A DNA stretch of 64,000 nt from Nymphaea colorata. Lineage: Eukaryota; Streptophyta; Magnoliopsida; Nymphaeales; Nymphaeaceae. Both the position numbers and the translations under genes were made by a program. Positions 13,264 to 26,284 of the stretch are shown in pieces. Position 1 is the stretch's first letter, and each line of letters opens with the position of its first letter. Location of the stretch: the NCBI RefSeq assembly GCF_008831285.2, contig NC_045148.1, positions 10,607,001-10,671,000 of the forward strand, in the 5' to 3' direction. The notes under the pieces were generated by a model. It was not told the DNA's origin, made no database searches, and saw nothing but the letters and a program-made list of their open reading frames with translations.

Positions 13264-16200
13264 ATGAATAGGTTGTTGGCGTTCTTAGGCTTGGGGCTGG
13301 CGGGCTTCGTCCTTCTGACGAGGAGGAGGAGGAGCAATGGGAATCGGAAGAGTCAGCAGAGGGGCAGAACTTCCGAAGATTTCGGCGCGTTCATCGAGAG
13401 ATTCGTCATCCCCCCGCCTCCGGACCCTTCCCTCCCTCTCGCCGGCCTCACCTTCGCCGTCAAAGACATGTTGTCTCCGTTCTTCTCTAACTCCATCGAA
13501 ATCTTTTAGGCGTTAAATTTTTTGGAATTCGATTACTGGGTGTCATGCCCTATTCTCGCCGTTTACATCTCTGGTCACTCTGCTTCAGTAGCCAAATGAA
13601 ATGGTGAATTTTAGCTTCAGACACACTTTAGGGGACTTGGGTAATTGATTGGATCAAAGAAGTAGCACAATGCAGTTGAAATTGGGGTACTCCAAATGTT
13701 GCCGCCATAGTACAAGTATAGTTAGAGTGTGGTGAACTACATTCCTGATGTTTTCTCACATACTAAAAGAATCAGTAACTCGAATGAAAAGGCAGAAAAC
13801 TTTTGGCTTCTCTTTTGGTCAAGCTTAGGTAAGAAAAAAGGCAAAGATCGTTTCCTACCCCTTTCTAGTTAGGGTGGAATCCCTCATGATTACTTCTTAG
13901 ATAGGAAGCAGACTAGAAGGTTGCATTCAAGGTTTTGAAGTTGCAGAAGTCAAAAATTCAATATGTAAGGTGCATTTTATTGACATAACTGGAAGGAGTC
14001 TATCTAGCTCTAACTGCCTATCGGGAACACGTATCTAGTAGTCTCTGTGTGCTTATATGTCTGACAATCAATTCTTGCCAGCGAGGGGGGCAATAGGCTT
14101 TTTCCTTTTTTTTTTAAAAAAAAAATTGACAATATGGGTGTCACCCACTTTAGAAATCTTAGATCATCTAATTGTATATCCCAGAAATTTCGAAATCAAT
14201 ACAGTTCTTGATATGTTAAGTTCTTAAAAGTCCATCTTCTCACAAGAAAGATCCCAGCTTTTCTTTGTGATAAAAGAAGCAAGCTAAATATATGCCGTAT
14301 GAATGGTGGGAGGGACACACACATACCAGCACCATTATCAGGAAAAAGGACAAAAAAACCATAAGTCTATTTGCTGGAAATATATAATGACCCCTAGAAG
14401 TGCATATGAACAAAACAGTGTTTCGGTGCGAATATGGTGGACAAAAGATATCGTTCAATTGAAGGAACATAACTATTAGCATCAGTTGTCTTGACTCATT
14501 CCAAACACGTAGATGTTGTTTTTACATGGTTGTTTTACCAAGGACAAGCAACACCGCGTTTGTGCCCGTCTTTCCTAAGCATGCTTTTTCTGCAGTTGGT
14601 TTTCTTGTTTATTGAGCTATGTTTTTTTCTTTTTTGGGGAATGATGATTTTCAGATTTGAAATTGAGGGACGAGTTACTGGGTTTGGCAACCCGGACTGG
14701 GCAAGGACACATGAAGCTTCGTCTTGCACGTCTCCCGTGGTTTTGGCTCTCATCCAAGCTGGGGCGACTTGTGTTGGCAAAACTGTCATGGACGAGTTCG
14801 CTTACAGGTCTGGACCTATTTTTGTCTCTGAATGCTATACCCTTTCTTGGTTTTCTCAGTTTAAAAATGTTTTGAGAAAGCTCTAATCTTATTTAACTGA
14901 AACAGCTTCCATGCTTCCCTGTTCGCTTTCCTTTTTTATATCTGAATTCCTGGTTGGTGAAATGGGGCTAGAAAAACGGACAAAAAATGGAACCAAGTTC
15001 GTTTTTGGTATTATTGTAATGATTGAGCGCAATGGAGATGTCAAAAGGTCACCTGACGATAAAAACTCTGAATGTCCTCCTTGGGGCGGTTTTGTTATTT
15101 CCTGCAGCTGATTGATCTATCCTGTCTTATCTTTGATACGGGTACCTGTTGTTTCCTTCTGCAAGTAGGAGTAGCGTTCTTGTTGAAAATTGAAATGAAA
15201 AGAGATCAGAAGATAGCAGCTCTAAATGTGATGTCATCACATGAATATCGTAGTCCACTATTGTTTGCCAATTTCCTTTTAATACAGAAGAAATGCCTTG
15301 CATTATCTCTCATCTGTTCTGAATATGTCGTTATTTCCGACTTTCCTGCAGTGCATGTAACATAGATCTTAATTGTTGAAAGAAACAATTGGGCGTGCAT
15401 GCGAATAATAATGCATTAAGCATGCACAGAGGCATTACACAAAAAAGCATCGTTTCACTTACTCTATCTAGTTGACTGGGTGAGAGAATTCCAATAATGT
15501 GTTCTACCTAATTTGCAGCATCAATGGAGAAAATAAGCACTATGGGACCCCTACTAATCCATCAGCACCTATGAGGGTACCTGGAGGGTCTTCTAGTGGC
15601 TCAGGGGTTGCAGTTGCTGCAAAACTTGTCGATTTTTCTCTTGGTGAGAGTGGCATGCATTTTCTTTCTATAATCTAGTTATTGTTTGGCTGCAGCTTCC
15701 TCGGGATCATAAGTAGGATGCTTCTCCACATTCTAGATTTTGTTCGATATGGGAATTATAGTATCTGATTAGGGGCGAATAGTTATTGTTCAGGACATGT
15801 TTTAGGATCTTAGAGCTTATCATTCTTGAACCTGCCACTTTAATCTTGTAATAGCTTACTTCTCTACATGCATTGCAATCCATATATCTGCTCTTTTGTC
15901 TTCTTCACATTAATCTGTATCCTTTTCCTGGATATAGATTCTGTTCTCCTGGATCTGTAAAACCATGTTTTCTTGCAAAAGTTCTCCTTTTTTGTTTCAG
16001 TATCCTATGTGACCTTTAAGATTTGTTGTGAAATGTGATTTAGGTTGAAACGGTCATTTTTACGTACAAGTATGCATCTGATGCCTTGTTGCTGTGAAGT
16101 ATAAACGGCAGTGGAAAGTTGTGGACAATTAACTTTTTTATTTTGAACTCGGTTTTGCCCAACAGGTACTGATACTGGTGGCAGTGTGAGGGTGCCTGCA

Positions 16201-19200
16201 GCTTTTTGTGGTATTTTTGGCTTCCGTCCATCACATTCAACAGTTTCTTCAACCAATGTCATTCCTATGGCTCAAAGCTTTGATACTGTTGGTAATATCA
16301 GCATTTTTTCCCCCTATTTTCATTTTCATCTTCATTCCTTTTTCAAATTTCTTAAGTGATTTTGCTTGATTCCTCAAAATACAATTTGGTGCTTGATACA
16401 TCATCCTTATTACTTAAGCATCATAATAATGAGTTAATCCAGATGTACAATTTTATCGGAGAGGGTCTGCTTGTAGGGTGCAACTTAAGCAAATCTATTA
16501 CTAGAAAGGTATAGAGATGGACAAATTTGACCCTTATCTGGTAGAGTCCATCACGTAAGTATGTGATTTACTTGAGGAGAGGAGTAGTGAGTCTAGTGAC
16601 CCAAAATAAGGCCTAACTCCTAGTTTGAGCTACAAAGGAGTCAATTCATGTCAAGTGTAGATCCACATGTGGTGCTTGTATAAATTTATGATTGACGTGG
16701 ACAACTGCATTGGCTTTACTCTGGTTCTGTTGCACTTTGCTTGCTGCAACTGAATTTATTTTATCCTGAGATGCCCACTATGCAACCAAATTTATTTTAT
16801 CCTGAGATGCCCCCCACTATTTGAAATAATCAATGGATGAGAAGTTCATGCACAAAAAATGATAATAGCCTGCTTTTATTGAAGAGTATTTTATTTGAGC
16901 CATCCATTTTAAGGACCTTGATTATATATGCTAATTCTGAATTATTACAAATAGAATTTTCATGCACCATGGCAGTGGTTTTTTGGATGTTATTTCTAAC
17001 AACTGCCATTATAAAGTTGACAAAACTTACTGTCTAATTTTTGATGCATTGTGAAGGTTGGTTTGCTAGGAATCCATCAATTTTGAGCCAAGTGGGACAG
17101 GTGCTTTTGCAACAATCTGGGGCAGATCGCTTACCTCATCACATCTTGATTGCTGATGATTGTTTCAAATTTTTGAGTGTTCCATGTGATGAAGTTGTCC
17201 ATTCTGTTATTCAGGTGGCTGAGACGTTTGGCTGTGAGTTCCCACTTTCATCATTATTTCTCTGGTCTCTTGGTTATCTCTAGGCAGAGTTGCAAGCAGA
17301 TTTGACCGGATGGATATGCTTGACATATGCATTTGACTTAATTTTTGAACACTAATTCTGAAACAAATCCCACCAAAATAACACTGGGATAATAAGTTTT
17401 CTATCTGAAAATAGAGTTCTTGGACCAAAAGAATGTTCCTTACATGTGAAAAAGTCCAAGTGGTTTTGATTGAATCCCAGTCTGACCTTATTACCAACTT
17501 TGAACCTGTAAACCATTTTCTTGAAGACAACCATAATCCGATCTATTTTTAGCATGGATATACTTCTTTAGAGTTCAGTGTCCTAGTCAGAAACATAATT
17601 ATCAAACGTTGGTTATATAGCACCCGTATAAGCCTAACCATCTTCAGCCTAGTCTGTAGATTGCTGACAGGTTAAGCATCTTGAATGTCATTTCAATAGG
17701 TTGCATCATAATTATCTTTTACTACCTTTTTTTATTCAGGTCAAATTGATCACAAAAATTTAGCTGACTACATCAATGTTAATGTCCCAAGCTTGCAAGT
17801 GTTCATGGAGAAAGACTGCCAAGAAGAGGAACACTTGATTTCAACTTTACATGCAGTTTCAACTGCCATGCGCTTATTGCAAAGGTGGGTCTAATAAATT
17901 TTTATGTGGTGTGTTAGCCACCATCTATATTGTTTGTGAAACTATTTGTTCCTTTTGAAGCTGGATGGGAAAAGGATAATTGAGAGTGGAAAATACAATA
18001 ATGCTGCCTATTTAGACAAATTATATTTGAGAAGAACTATAGCCACTATCACATTTAAGATTTGATATGGCCACAGAAAGTTGATTCCTCACAAATGGAT
18101 GGAGTTTTATAAAAACTGCTAAAAGTCAAGTTTATGCTTCACAATGTATACCTATGACAATCTAGTAAACCATCCATAAAATCATTGTAACAATGATTTT
18201 AGATAAGCACTTGGGGCCTAGGTTCTGCATCAGAATAGATTAGCTCGAGAGTTCTTGAAGTTTTACTAAGAGAGAAAGGGACTTTGTTAATTGGATGGTT
18301 TCAAAATGTTGAAGTGTGTGCCTCTTGTGGCAACTAATGAGCCCTAATCCATTGTACTGCATTGTACTTTTGTTTGACCCAAGAATATTGGATATGTAAG
18401 CTGATGGCAACAGGGAAGATGCTAAACTTAGCCCAGTTTCAAGCTTAAACGTAGGAACTACCACCTACATCTCTATCCCTATCCCTATGCCTATGCGTCT
18501 CTCTATTGATAGGGTGATGCTTAAGGTTGTTACCGTCTAATACAAGGGGTTTAAAGTTGATGCACATTGAAAATGGTACTGACATGGGGATCAATCTTCC
18601 TGTAATAGAGGAAGAAATAGCTTATCTGGCACTTTTTATATCTATTTACATTTCTGCTTCATTTAAATGTGCTAACAGTGGCTTGAGTTTTATGCTGCAG
18701 ATATGAGTTCAGAAATAACCATGGTGAGTGGTTCAGAAGTGTCAAACCCGACATAGGTCCTGGAATTTTAGAACGTGTACAGGAAGCACTTGCTGTAAGT
18801 GAGGAGAATATCAAGTATTCTGTTGCAGCAAGATCTGAAATACATTCTGCAATCAGTGATCTTCTAAAGGTATTCTTAGAGCCGATCCTTTGAGCTGCTA
18901 GAGAAAATGAAAGAACATCTTCATGTGAAATGGAACTCTTTGTTCCTTAAACATGATTTTTGGTGGAAATTTTCGTCACATGCTATTATGCTAACATTCT
19001 CATGATACATGAAAGATTGGTGGTCTTGCCTAGAGCCGTGTTCTTCATGTGTGGGTTGCATGTCAGTTGTAGTTCCCAGCTAGCTTGCATCAATTCTGCT
19101 AACCCTTTTATATATTTCCACTCAAATCTTGCTTAAGAGGGTTGGGTGCAAATTATTGTGAGATGTACATAAAGCTTGAGGTTCTGGTAGGTGTGCAATG

Positions 19201-20442
19201 ATTCCTAAATTCCCGATAGAAATGGCACCACCATAGTGTGACTGTGAATGGAAAACCAATTCATATTACAAATTTCAGCCTATGCCCGTAACCTGATTGG
19301 CATTTGCTAGAGTCTATGATGTTTCCGTTTTTGAAAGCCCTAAGAATTTATAGGTTTAGTTTTTTTTATATTTATTTTGCTGATGTTGACATCTTTAAAG
19401 GCAAATCTATGTTATGTTCTGCCATGGGTGAGTGGTGGATCTGCCCAAACCTGATGTATAATCTTGCATTGTTTTCTGATGCTTCTTGGTGGAAACGTTT
19501 GGTGTGCATTTCCAGTTGTAAGCTTGGATTTTTTTTTTTTTTTTTTTGTTCTTAGAAAACTAAAAGGAACAGTAAATGTCTAAAGGGTATAATGGTCTGA
19601 TTGGCCAGCATCAGCAAGTTTTAGTTCAAAACTCACTATGCATGATTAGCATGCTGCAAAGTTACTGAATTGGCAAAATATTCATGTATGTGCCTGAGGA
19701 TTTTAGAGGTGACTGGGTTGCAGGGATGACTCCAAATTGAACATGCAGTTCATCTTAAATTTAGTCAGGTTCAAATGCTTGGTGGTTGTGATCTTGGATT
19801 GCTCGGACTGGTATGACGTTCTGGATCCCAGGTCCTCACTTCCTGAACCATGGGCCTCCAATTAATTTGTTTCTCCGTCTATAAATGCCTCAGAGTTGTC
19901 TGATGCACAGGAAACTGTACTTGACCGGACTGTTTGCATTGATGACGTGGTGCAAGTGCGAGTTTCATATTGTAAATTCATGTACCGTTGCCTATTGTAT
20001 TCAGTCTGCTCTACGCAATACAATATGGGGCTGTTTGTCATTCTTTATTCAAAATAAATCCTACTTATTTTCTAATCCACTTTTCAGGATGATAGTATTC
20101 TGGTCATGCCTACCGTTCCGGGCCCGCCTCCTAAACTGCAGACTAAAGGGATCATGCTAGATGATTTTAGGGCTAAAGCCTTCAGTTTGTTGGCAATTTC
20201 TGGCATGTCTGGCTGCTGTCAGGTACTTATTTCATACCATTAACGCCTGGACTGATGGCAAAAACTCTTGCTACAAATTATTTGTCTCAACGTTGCTATT
20301 GCAGGTCACCATGCCACTGGGTACATATGATGGTTGTTCAGTTGGAGTTTCATTCTTGGCAAGCCCTGGTTCTGATCAGTTTTTACTCAACACAGTGCAG
20401 AAGATGCATAGTTCTCTTGCTGGAGAAGCGACAACTTTTTGA
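13264..20442 (+). CDS. Amidase of the AMI1/Toc64 family with N-terminal membrane anchor
   Basis: Nine exons: 13264-13469, 14655-14807, 15519-15643, 16166-16291, 17057-17233, 17740-17884, 18701-18869, 20088-20222, 20305-20442. All are GT-AG with agreeing phases, giving 457 residues. Residues 4-18 are hydrophobic (LLAFLGLGLAGFVLL), then an Arg cluster, as in Toc64/OM64 anchors. The amidase-signature domain follows. The triad is intact: Lys67 (FAVKD), Ser144 (in PGGSSSGSG), Ser168 (GTDTGGSVRVPA). The Lys-Ser and Ser-Ser spacings of 77 and 24 are those I recall for Arabidopsis AMI1, which hydrolyses indole-3-acetamide to auxin. Toc64/OM64 receptors usually lack the full GTDTGGS motif and carry C-terminal TPRs; this protein ends right after the amidase domain (SSLAGEATTF). 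Best read as an active, membrane-anchored AMI1-like amidase. An in-frame ATG at 13,075 would add 63 residues; 13,264 is preferred because it puts the anchor at the N-terminus. Confidence 0.87.
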
Positions 20443-21590
20443 ACCAAAGAGTTATCCATGATTATCCTCCTTCCTCTCTTCTACATTTCATCTCTGTTTC
20501 GCTTCGGTGACCCTGATGGTGTTATGACAGGACTACTAGGGAACTAGCTCTGATATACAGAAGTTTTGTAGCGTTTACTCTCTTCCGCGCGTACTTTTTG
20601 GGATGTGTTCTTATGCCTTTTCATAGAAAAAACTTGAAAATACATGCATATACTTTCTCATACACCTATCAGGACTAATGGTGTGATTAATTATTTGTAT
20701 GTAATGCATTACTACATGGCATAAAGTTCTTGATAGGTGCCAGTATCCATATGTGCGAAACCAAGTCCCCACCTGCCCGCGTCATGACATGATGCACGAT
20801 AACCAATTTTTATCAATATCATGCTGATTTTTTGGAAACCAGAACCTGTTCTATTAACATTGCTAGGATCAAGTTTGAAATGCAGACATGACCAAGTGTT
20901 CTTCAAATAGCTTCTGGATGTTATGATGGTGGATCCATAGTTATCGATATGATGTAGACTTACTCTTCGCCACCCACAGTGCACCTGCAATAGTTGATGC
21001 ATATGGGTGTTCATTCTCATATTACGTACGCCGTATAAATGACAATTCCGGAGTACATCAGCCTTTCAAGCAATCCTGAGGCAGGAAAAGTTACTTGGTT
21101 TATGGTAACCAACATGGGGGAGTCTGGTTCTTGATGGGAGCTTTAACGCTGCTACTTTGCACCTTGACTGGCAGGTCCTTGCAAGGCTCTTCGTCATTCA
21201 AGAGAATAATAAAAAGGACTACCATGTTAATTTGTTAAAAGTTGGCCATTTATGCATGATATTTGAACTTGAAGCAGTAATATGTGAATTCTCTACAGAG
21301 TAATCCCTCTCCACCTCCACAAAAGGAAAAGAATGGAAGGAAAACAGGGTGGGAGGAGACAAGAAATCATGGTAGCAAACGGACCCTGGGCCAGCGATTG
21401 ATTTAGAACGCTTGTATCGGCTAAACTTTTCGTTTGCGGTGCCTTTTGAGCCGCGCGCCCCAACTTATTGGCGGTGAGACCTTACTCGTGTTGTCCTTCT
21501 GGTAAAGCGGACAAAGGGAGTCGAAAAAACGACAGAGGGAGCAACGAGGGCGGAGCAGTTGGGCTTGTGGTGGTACAGTCGAAGGCCAGG
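20443..21590. other. Amidase 3' region and PRXIIF promoter
   Basis: No gene seen. The left half is probably amidase 3' UTR. The last 200 bases before 21,591 become GC-richer and likely hold the PRXIIF promoter and 5' UTR. No clear TATA box. Confidence 0.5.
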
Positions 21591-24340
21591 ATGGCTGCCG
21601 TGAATTTTCTGCTGAGGCGTTCGAGCCCTTCCATGAAGAAAGTGGCGGCGCAAATGTTGGGAACCCGGGGTTATGCAGTTTCGGTGGGCACCGACATTGT
21701 CGAGTCTGCGCCCAGTGTCTCCCTTCAGAAGGCTCGATCCTGGGATGAAGGCGTCTCTTCGAAATTTTCTACAACTCCCCTCAAAGATATATTCAAGGTA
21801 GCATCCAGGAGCCGAACCGAGATATATATCTAGCGTGCTATTTCCTTTCCCCTTCTTTTTCTGCATGTTAATGGTAATTTTTCGCCTACCTTTTTCTTCG
21901 TTTTCAGGGCAAGAAGGTCGTCATATTCGGCCTCCCTGTAAGTTCTGCTGCTGCCGCACTTCTTGGTGTATTTTCATTTCCGTGTTTCCTGTTCTCTCCT
22001 TATCTCTCCCTATTGTTGATCTTTGTATATGGGGTGTTCAATGAAATGTTTTAATTTTTACCATGCTTGTGTTTGTTGACTCCTCTCCTAGAACAGTGAA
22101 CGAACTTGTTCATTTAACCCGTTGTAATTTTTTTATTGGTTCGTGTTGTGAACTCCTACTGGAATGCATGGATTTATTTCTGCTCATTATCCTCTTCTCA
22201 TTCTGTAGGGTGCTTACACTGGGGTTTGTTCAGCTCAGCATGTTCCTAGCTATAAGAATAACATTGAGAAGTTCAAAGCAAAGGGTGTTGATTCCGTTAT
22301 CTGCGTTGCTGTTAATGATCCTTACGTTTTGAACGGTTGGGCAGAGAAGCTGCAAGCTAAGGATGCTGTAAGATAATTCTAGTTGCTATTTTCTGGTTCT
22401 TAGATAATTGGTTTGTTAGTGTCTGATGTTTATGTGCTTGATGTAGTTCAGCTGTTCACACGATCCTTTCTTGAGTCTTCTGATGTGCAATCTAAATGCT
22501 CTTGTTTCCATTGAGGCTTATTGTTTGTCCTGTTCTACAAGCCATACACATAAGCTATGGAGTGGTGTTAACAACATTACCAGACCTCCAACTCTAAATT
22601 GACACCTAATTACAAAATGGATTCATGTTTGAGGGGCACAAAACTGCATTCACAAAAATTTGATGTTCTTTGGATGAAGATGTCATTGTATCTGATGAGC
22701 CGCCGCATGTCAATTCAACTGTCGACACTCTGTTTTTCATTATCGTAGTAATGGGTAGAAGTAGAACTGTAGAACAAACAAGGAAACGAGCCATGCAGGT
22801 GCTAATTAACTCATTGAGAAATAACTGTTTGCCTGTTGAACAATTTATTTTGGTTTGTCTACAAGATCTGGTTTAAGCAAACAGACGCATCTGCAATTTA
22901 ACCTATATATAAGTTCGGTAAACCCCCAATACATGTCGTGGGAGTCACTTGGCATTTTTTATCCTTAAAATTTTTCTTTTTGTTTGTCTGTCCTGAAACT
23001 TAATCGTGCCAGTGTTCGTTTGTCGTGAAAATAAAAGGCGGCTTAGATCGTCCTCAAGCACATACACAAGAAAGTTCTGAAAAGAAAAAATTCAAGATTG
23101 AAAAGGAGAACTGAATAGGTGATTAATAAATTGTTGGAAGCTATACAGGAGAATTTTCTGTATCTTTACTAGCAGCTGTCCTGGGAATTTCTTCCTAATC
23201 ATATGAGGGTGTTTTATGAAACACTTATGCGCAATTCAAATGAAGCTAAATAGAGATGCCAATCTGCAAATGACTCTCTTTGTGTTTCCCAGATTGAATT
23301 TTATGGGGACTTTGATGGGAGTTTTCACAAAAGTATGGAATTGGGCGTGGACCTCTCAGCTGCCTTGCTTGGACCACGTTCACATAGGTACGTAATCGCA
23401 TGCTCTGTCGCCCCCATTTATGCTGCTGTCGCATGGATGTTCCTTCTGCTGTTCTACATTAACTAAAATAGCTTGTGAGTCTCGTGCTGGTGGTGCATCT
23501 AAAGGGGAAGGAGAAATAGCAATCCAAACCGTGGGTAGGTTGAATATGTTGTACAACACTCCTGGAGTCATCCCATTTCCCCTGATAACTGGAAGATTAT
23601 GACACCCTTAAGCTCCGGTAAACGTTCTTCGTAATAGTGGGCGATCTTCTCTCTACCCAAGTATGTTGGATTCAGGAAATCGGTTCTGTCAAGAACAAGT
23701 ATTCAGTTCATTGGATGAAGCTTGAATCCGATCCGTGCAACTGGACTTCGTGACTGCGGAGTTAAGCTATGCGTGATTCGAAACGTGAATTCATTTTGAT
23801 TTAACGTTTAGTTCTAAGTGGTGAAAATTTTCGTGAAATGCCCAGGGACACAACAAAGTTTCCATAATCATGAGTCGGAGTCTTTAACCTCTGGTTCATA
23901 CATATGTACGTTCTACCCGGTTCATCATGCTCCTCGGGCTAAGCAACATAATTGGTGACTTGAATCTTGATCTAGTGTGCAGCAGGCAAACACAGATGGA
24001 GATTATAAGTACTGGCACGGTGCCCATAGAGATGCATTATCACAAAGATAAATTGGGAGGAAAAAAAGGGCCTGGGATTGCATAATGTGTAATGTATAGA
24101 TGAGAACGTTCATTTCTGAGTAGATGTGCTCACTTAATCTGTTGTTGGTATCTTCATTTTCTTTATTTTGTTGGTGAAATCTGCAAGTGGAGTCTGCTAA
24201 GAAACGTTATTGGTTCGTTGCTTGTTCCTGACAGATGGTCGGCATACGTGGTCGATGGAAAAATCAAGGTATTTAATCTTGAGAAGGCCCCTTCAGAGTT
24301 TGAGGTTTCAGGGGGAGATGTAATCCTGGGGCAAATCTGA
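21591..24340 (+). CDS. PRXIIF: Peroxiredoxin-2F, mitochondrial (type II peroxiredoxin)
   Basis: Exons 21591-21797, 21908-21937, 22209-22367, 23293-23387 and 24235-24340, all GT-AG, encode 198 residues. Residues 1 to about 30 form a basic, Ser-rich mitochondrial presequence (MAAVNFLLRRSSPSMKKVAA). The thioredoxin-fold domain carries FGLPGAYTGVCS with peroxidatic Cys86. The second Cys is Cys111 in VDSVICVAV, a 25-residue spacing that is typical of PRXIIF. Later blocks EFYGDFDGSFHKS, LGPRSHRWSAYV and the C-terminal end VILGQI also match the family. The enzyme reduces H2O2 and alkyl hydroperoxides in the mitochondrial matrix using thioredoxin or glutaredoxin/glutathione. Position 88 is Ala (CSAQHVP) where I recall Gln in most homologues. 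Exon 2 is only 30 nt. The gene converges on the dehydrogenase, with 538 bases between stop codons. Confidence 0.94.
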
Positions 24341-24878
24341 GCTTGGCTTAGGGTTATCTCTGCAGCAAATTTTCTTCTTTTCAAGTAATCTTACCGGTCA
24401 ATGTAATAAGCAAGCATCTTTTGCCTGAGAAGTGCCACTATATTTAGATTTGCTACTCTTACCAATGAATGACTTCTTGACTGAAGTTTGGCAGGAAGAT
24501 TTGGCTTTTCCATTTCCTTTTTTACTATTTCTATGATAATCTGCTAGCTTCAACAACATGAATTAGGCACATTTTTGCAGTCTATGAAGGCTGTTGTGCA
24601 AAAGCGAGAAAACCAAAAGGCTAACATATTTTATTACCAGCGGACGGAGAACAAGATTACAGCTAACCAAAAAGTACCCAGGAAAGAGACCCTATTACAC
24701 CTGACCGCCTACACTCTCCCAACATCATGACATACATATACATGTCCAGAACATTTTTTCACTTCTCTCTCTCTAACCATGATATACATGTACAGATCAT
24801 TTTTCACATGCCCCTCTTTCTCTCTCTGTTTCTCTCTCAGAGAGGGACCAGAGACTGTTGAACCATGTGCTGCCCTCT
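24341..24878. other. Convergent 3' regions of PRXIIF and the dehydrogenase
   Basis: Both genes end toward this segment. It contains CT-rich runs near 24,762-24,838 and no coding sequence. Confidence 0.55.
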
Positions 24879-26284
24879 TCACCCATTGACGACGACCCCG
24901 CCTGCAGAGTCGAGGAAAAGAAAAAGAAGAACAAGTCGTTAACGAAAACAAGACCGCGCAATGGCCGGGGATCACATGCAACATGGTCCCCAGGAGTTCG
25001 AGCAGGGATGATACCAAAGTTTAGATGGGCGGTGCATGACTAGAAAATCAGTTGAGAAAAGAGGAGGAAAGCGGCTGCTTGTTACCGTTGGGATGGAGGA
25101 CTTGACCGGAGAAATAGCTGGAGTCCTCCGAGGCCAAGAAGACGTAGGAGGGAGCTACCTCGGAGGGCTGGGCGGCCCGGGCCATGGGCACCTCCTTCCC
25201 AAACATCTCCACCTTCTCCTCAGGGAAGGAGGCAGGAATCAAGGGTGTCCACACCGGGCCTGGCGCCACAGCGTTCACGCGGATGCCCTTGTCCACTAGG
25301 TGGAGGGACAGCGCCCTGGTAAACGCAACGATGGCCCCCTTCGTGGCCGTGTAGTCCAGCAGGGTCGGGTGGCCCTTGTAGGCGTTGATGGACGTCGTGT
25401 TGATGATGCAGCTACCCTTCTTCATGTGCTTCAGCGCAGCCCTTCGTCAACCCATTGACAAGACACAGGCTTATTGAACGACCATTTTCAGGTGAATTGA
25501 GCATGCCAGAGTAGGGAGAAAGGGCTTACTTGACGAGGAAGAACTGAGAGAAGATGTTGGTTCGGAAAACTCTTATGAGATCCTCTTCATTGGTGTCCTC
25601 GAGAGCGGGCCTCTCATACTGCTCCGCTGCATTGTTCACCAGGATGTCTATCCCACCGCAGGCATGGATCACCTGATCCACCACCTTGTTGCAGTTCGCC
25701 TCGAAGCCGAGGTCAGCGTCAAGAGCAATAGGGTCCTTCGCGGAACCAGTCTTGGCTTCCTTCAGAATGTTAAGGGCTTCCATTGCGTCCTTGTCTTCTT
25801 GGGATTTGAGGTACGTGAATGCGACGGTCGCCCCTTCAAGAGCGAAGTGATGGCAGACGGCTCTTCCGATCCCCGAGTCGCCCCCCGTCACCAGCGCCAC
25901 CTTTCCCTGCTTATTCATTCTCATCATTGTTCAGGTTGCCAAACAATCATCCCAGGCAAAGCAGAACAGTCTACAGAGAAGAAGAACAAGAAGAAGTGGA
26001 GTTGAGACAGAAAGGATGACCTGAAGCTTGTTGGAGGGCTTGTAATCAGCACGAGTATACTCTGGACGAGGCTGCATCACGTGTTCCTTTCCCGGCTGCT
26101 TCTCCTGCTTCTGAGGAGGAAGCGGTTTCTCCCCTCCGCCAGATGCCATTCTCGCCGATGGGAAATTCCTCTTCCGGTGACCGAAGACCTCGAAATTCTG
26201 GTGGAAGAACGTGGGGAAAAAGCAAAGATGATGAACTTTTTGGCACAATGGAACTCTAAGCCGCAGTGGCAGGCTCAGCAGCAT
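24879..26284 (-). CDS. NADPH-dependent aldehyde reductase / glucose-ribitol dehydrogenase homologue (SDR family, At1g54870-like)
   Basis: Minus-strand exons 26021-26284, 25530-25906, 25086-25441 and a 23-nt last exon 24879-24901, giving 339 residues. From the second Met (26,149) the protein is 294 residues and starts MASGGGEKPLPPQKQEK, then PGKEHVM and DYKPSNKL, the usual opening of this SDR group. In that numbering the cofactor motif TGGDSGIG is at 50-57, NNAAEQ follows, and catalytic Ser186, Tyr199 and Lys203 (YTATKGA) are present. VAPGPVWTPLIPASFPEEK and VLHPNG are also conserved. The upstream ATG at 26,284 adds 45 residues rich in Leu, Phe, Arg and His that could target plastids, as in the chloroplast aldehyde reductase, which detoxifies reactive carbonyls. 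Reading through donor 25085/25084 would give a false tail (KQPLSSSFLN); splicing to the 23-nt exon gives the family ending NGGVVVNG. Confidence 0.9.
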
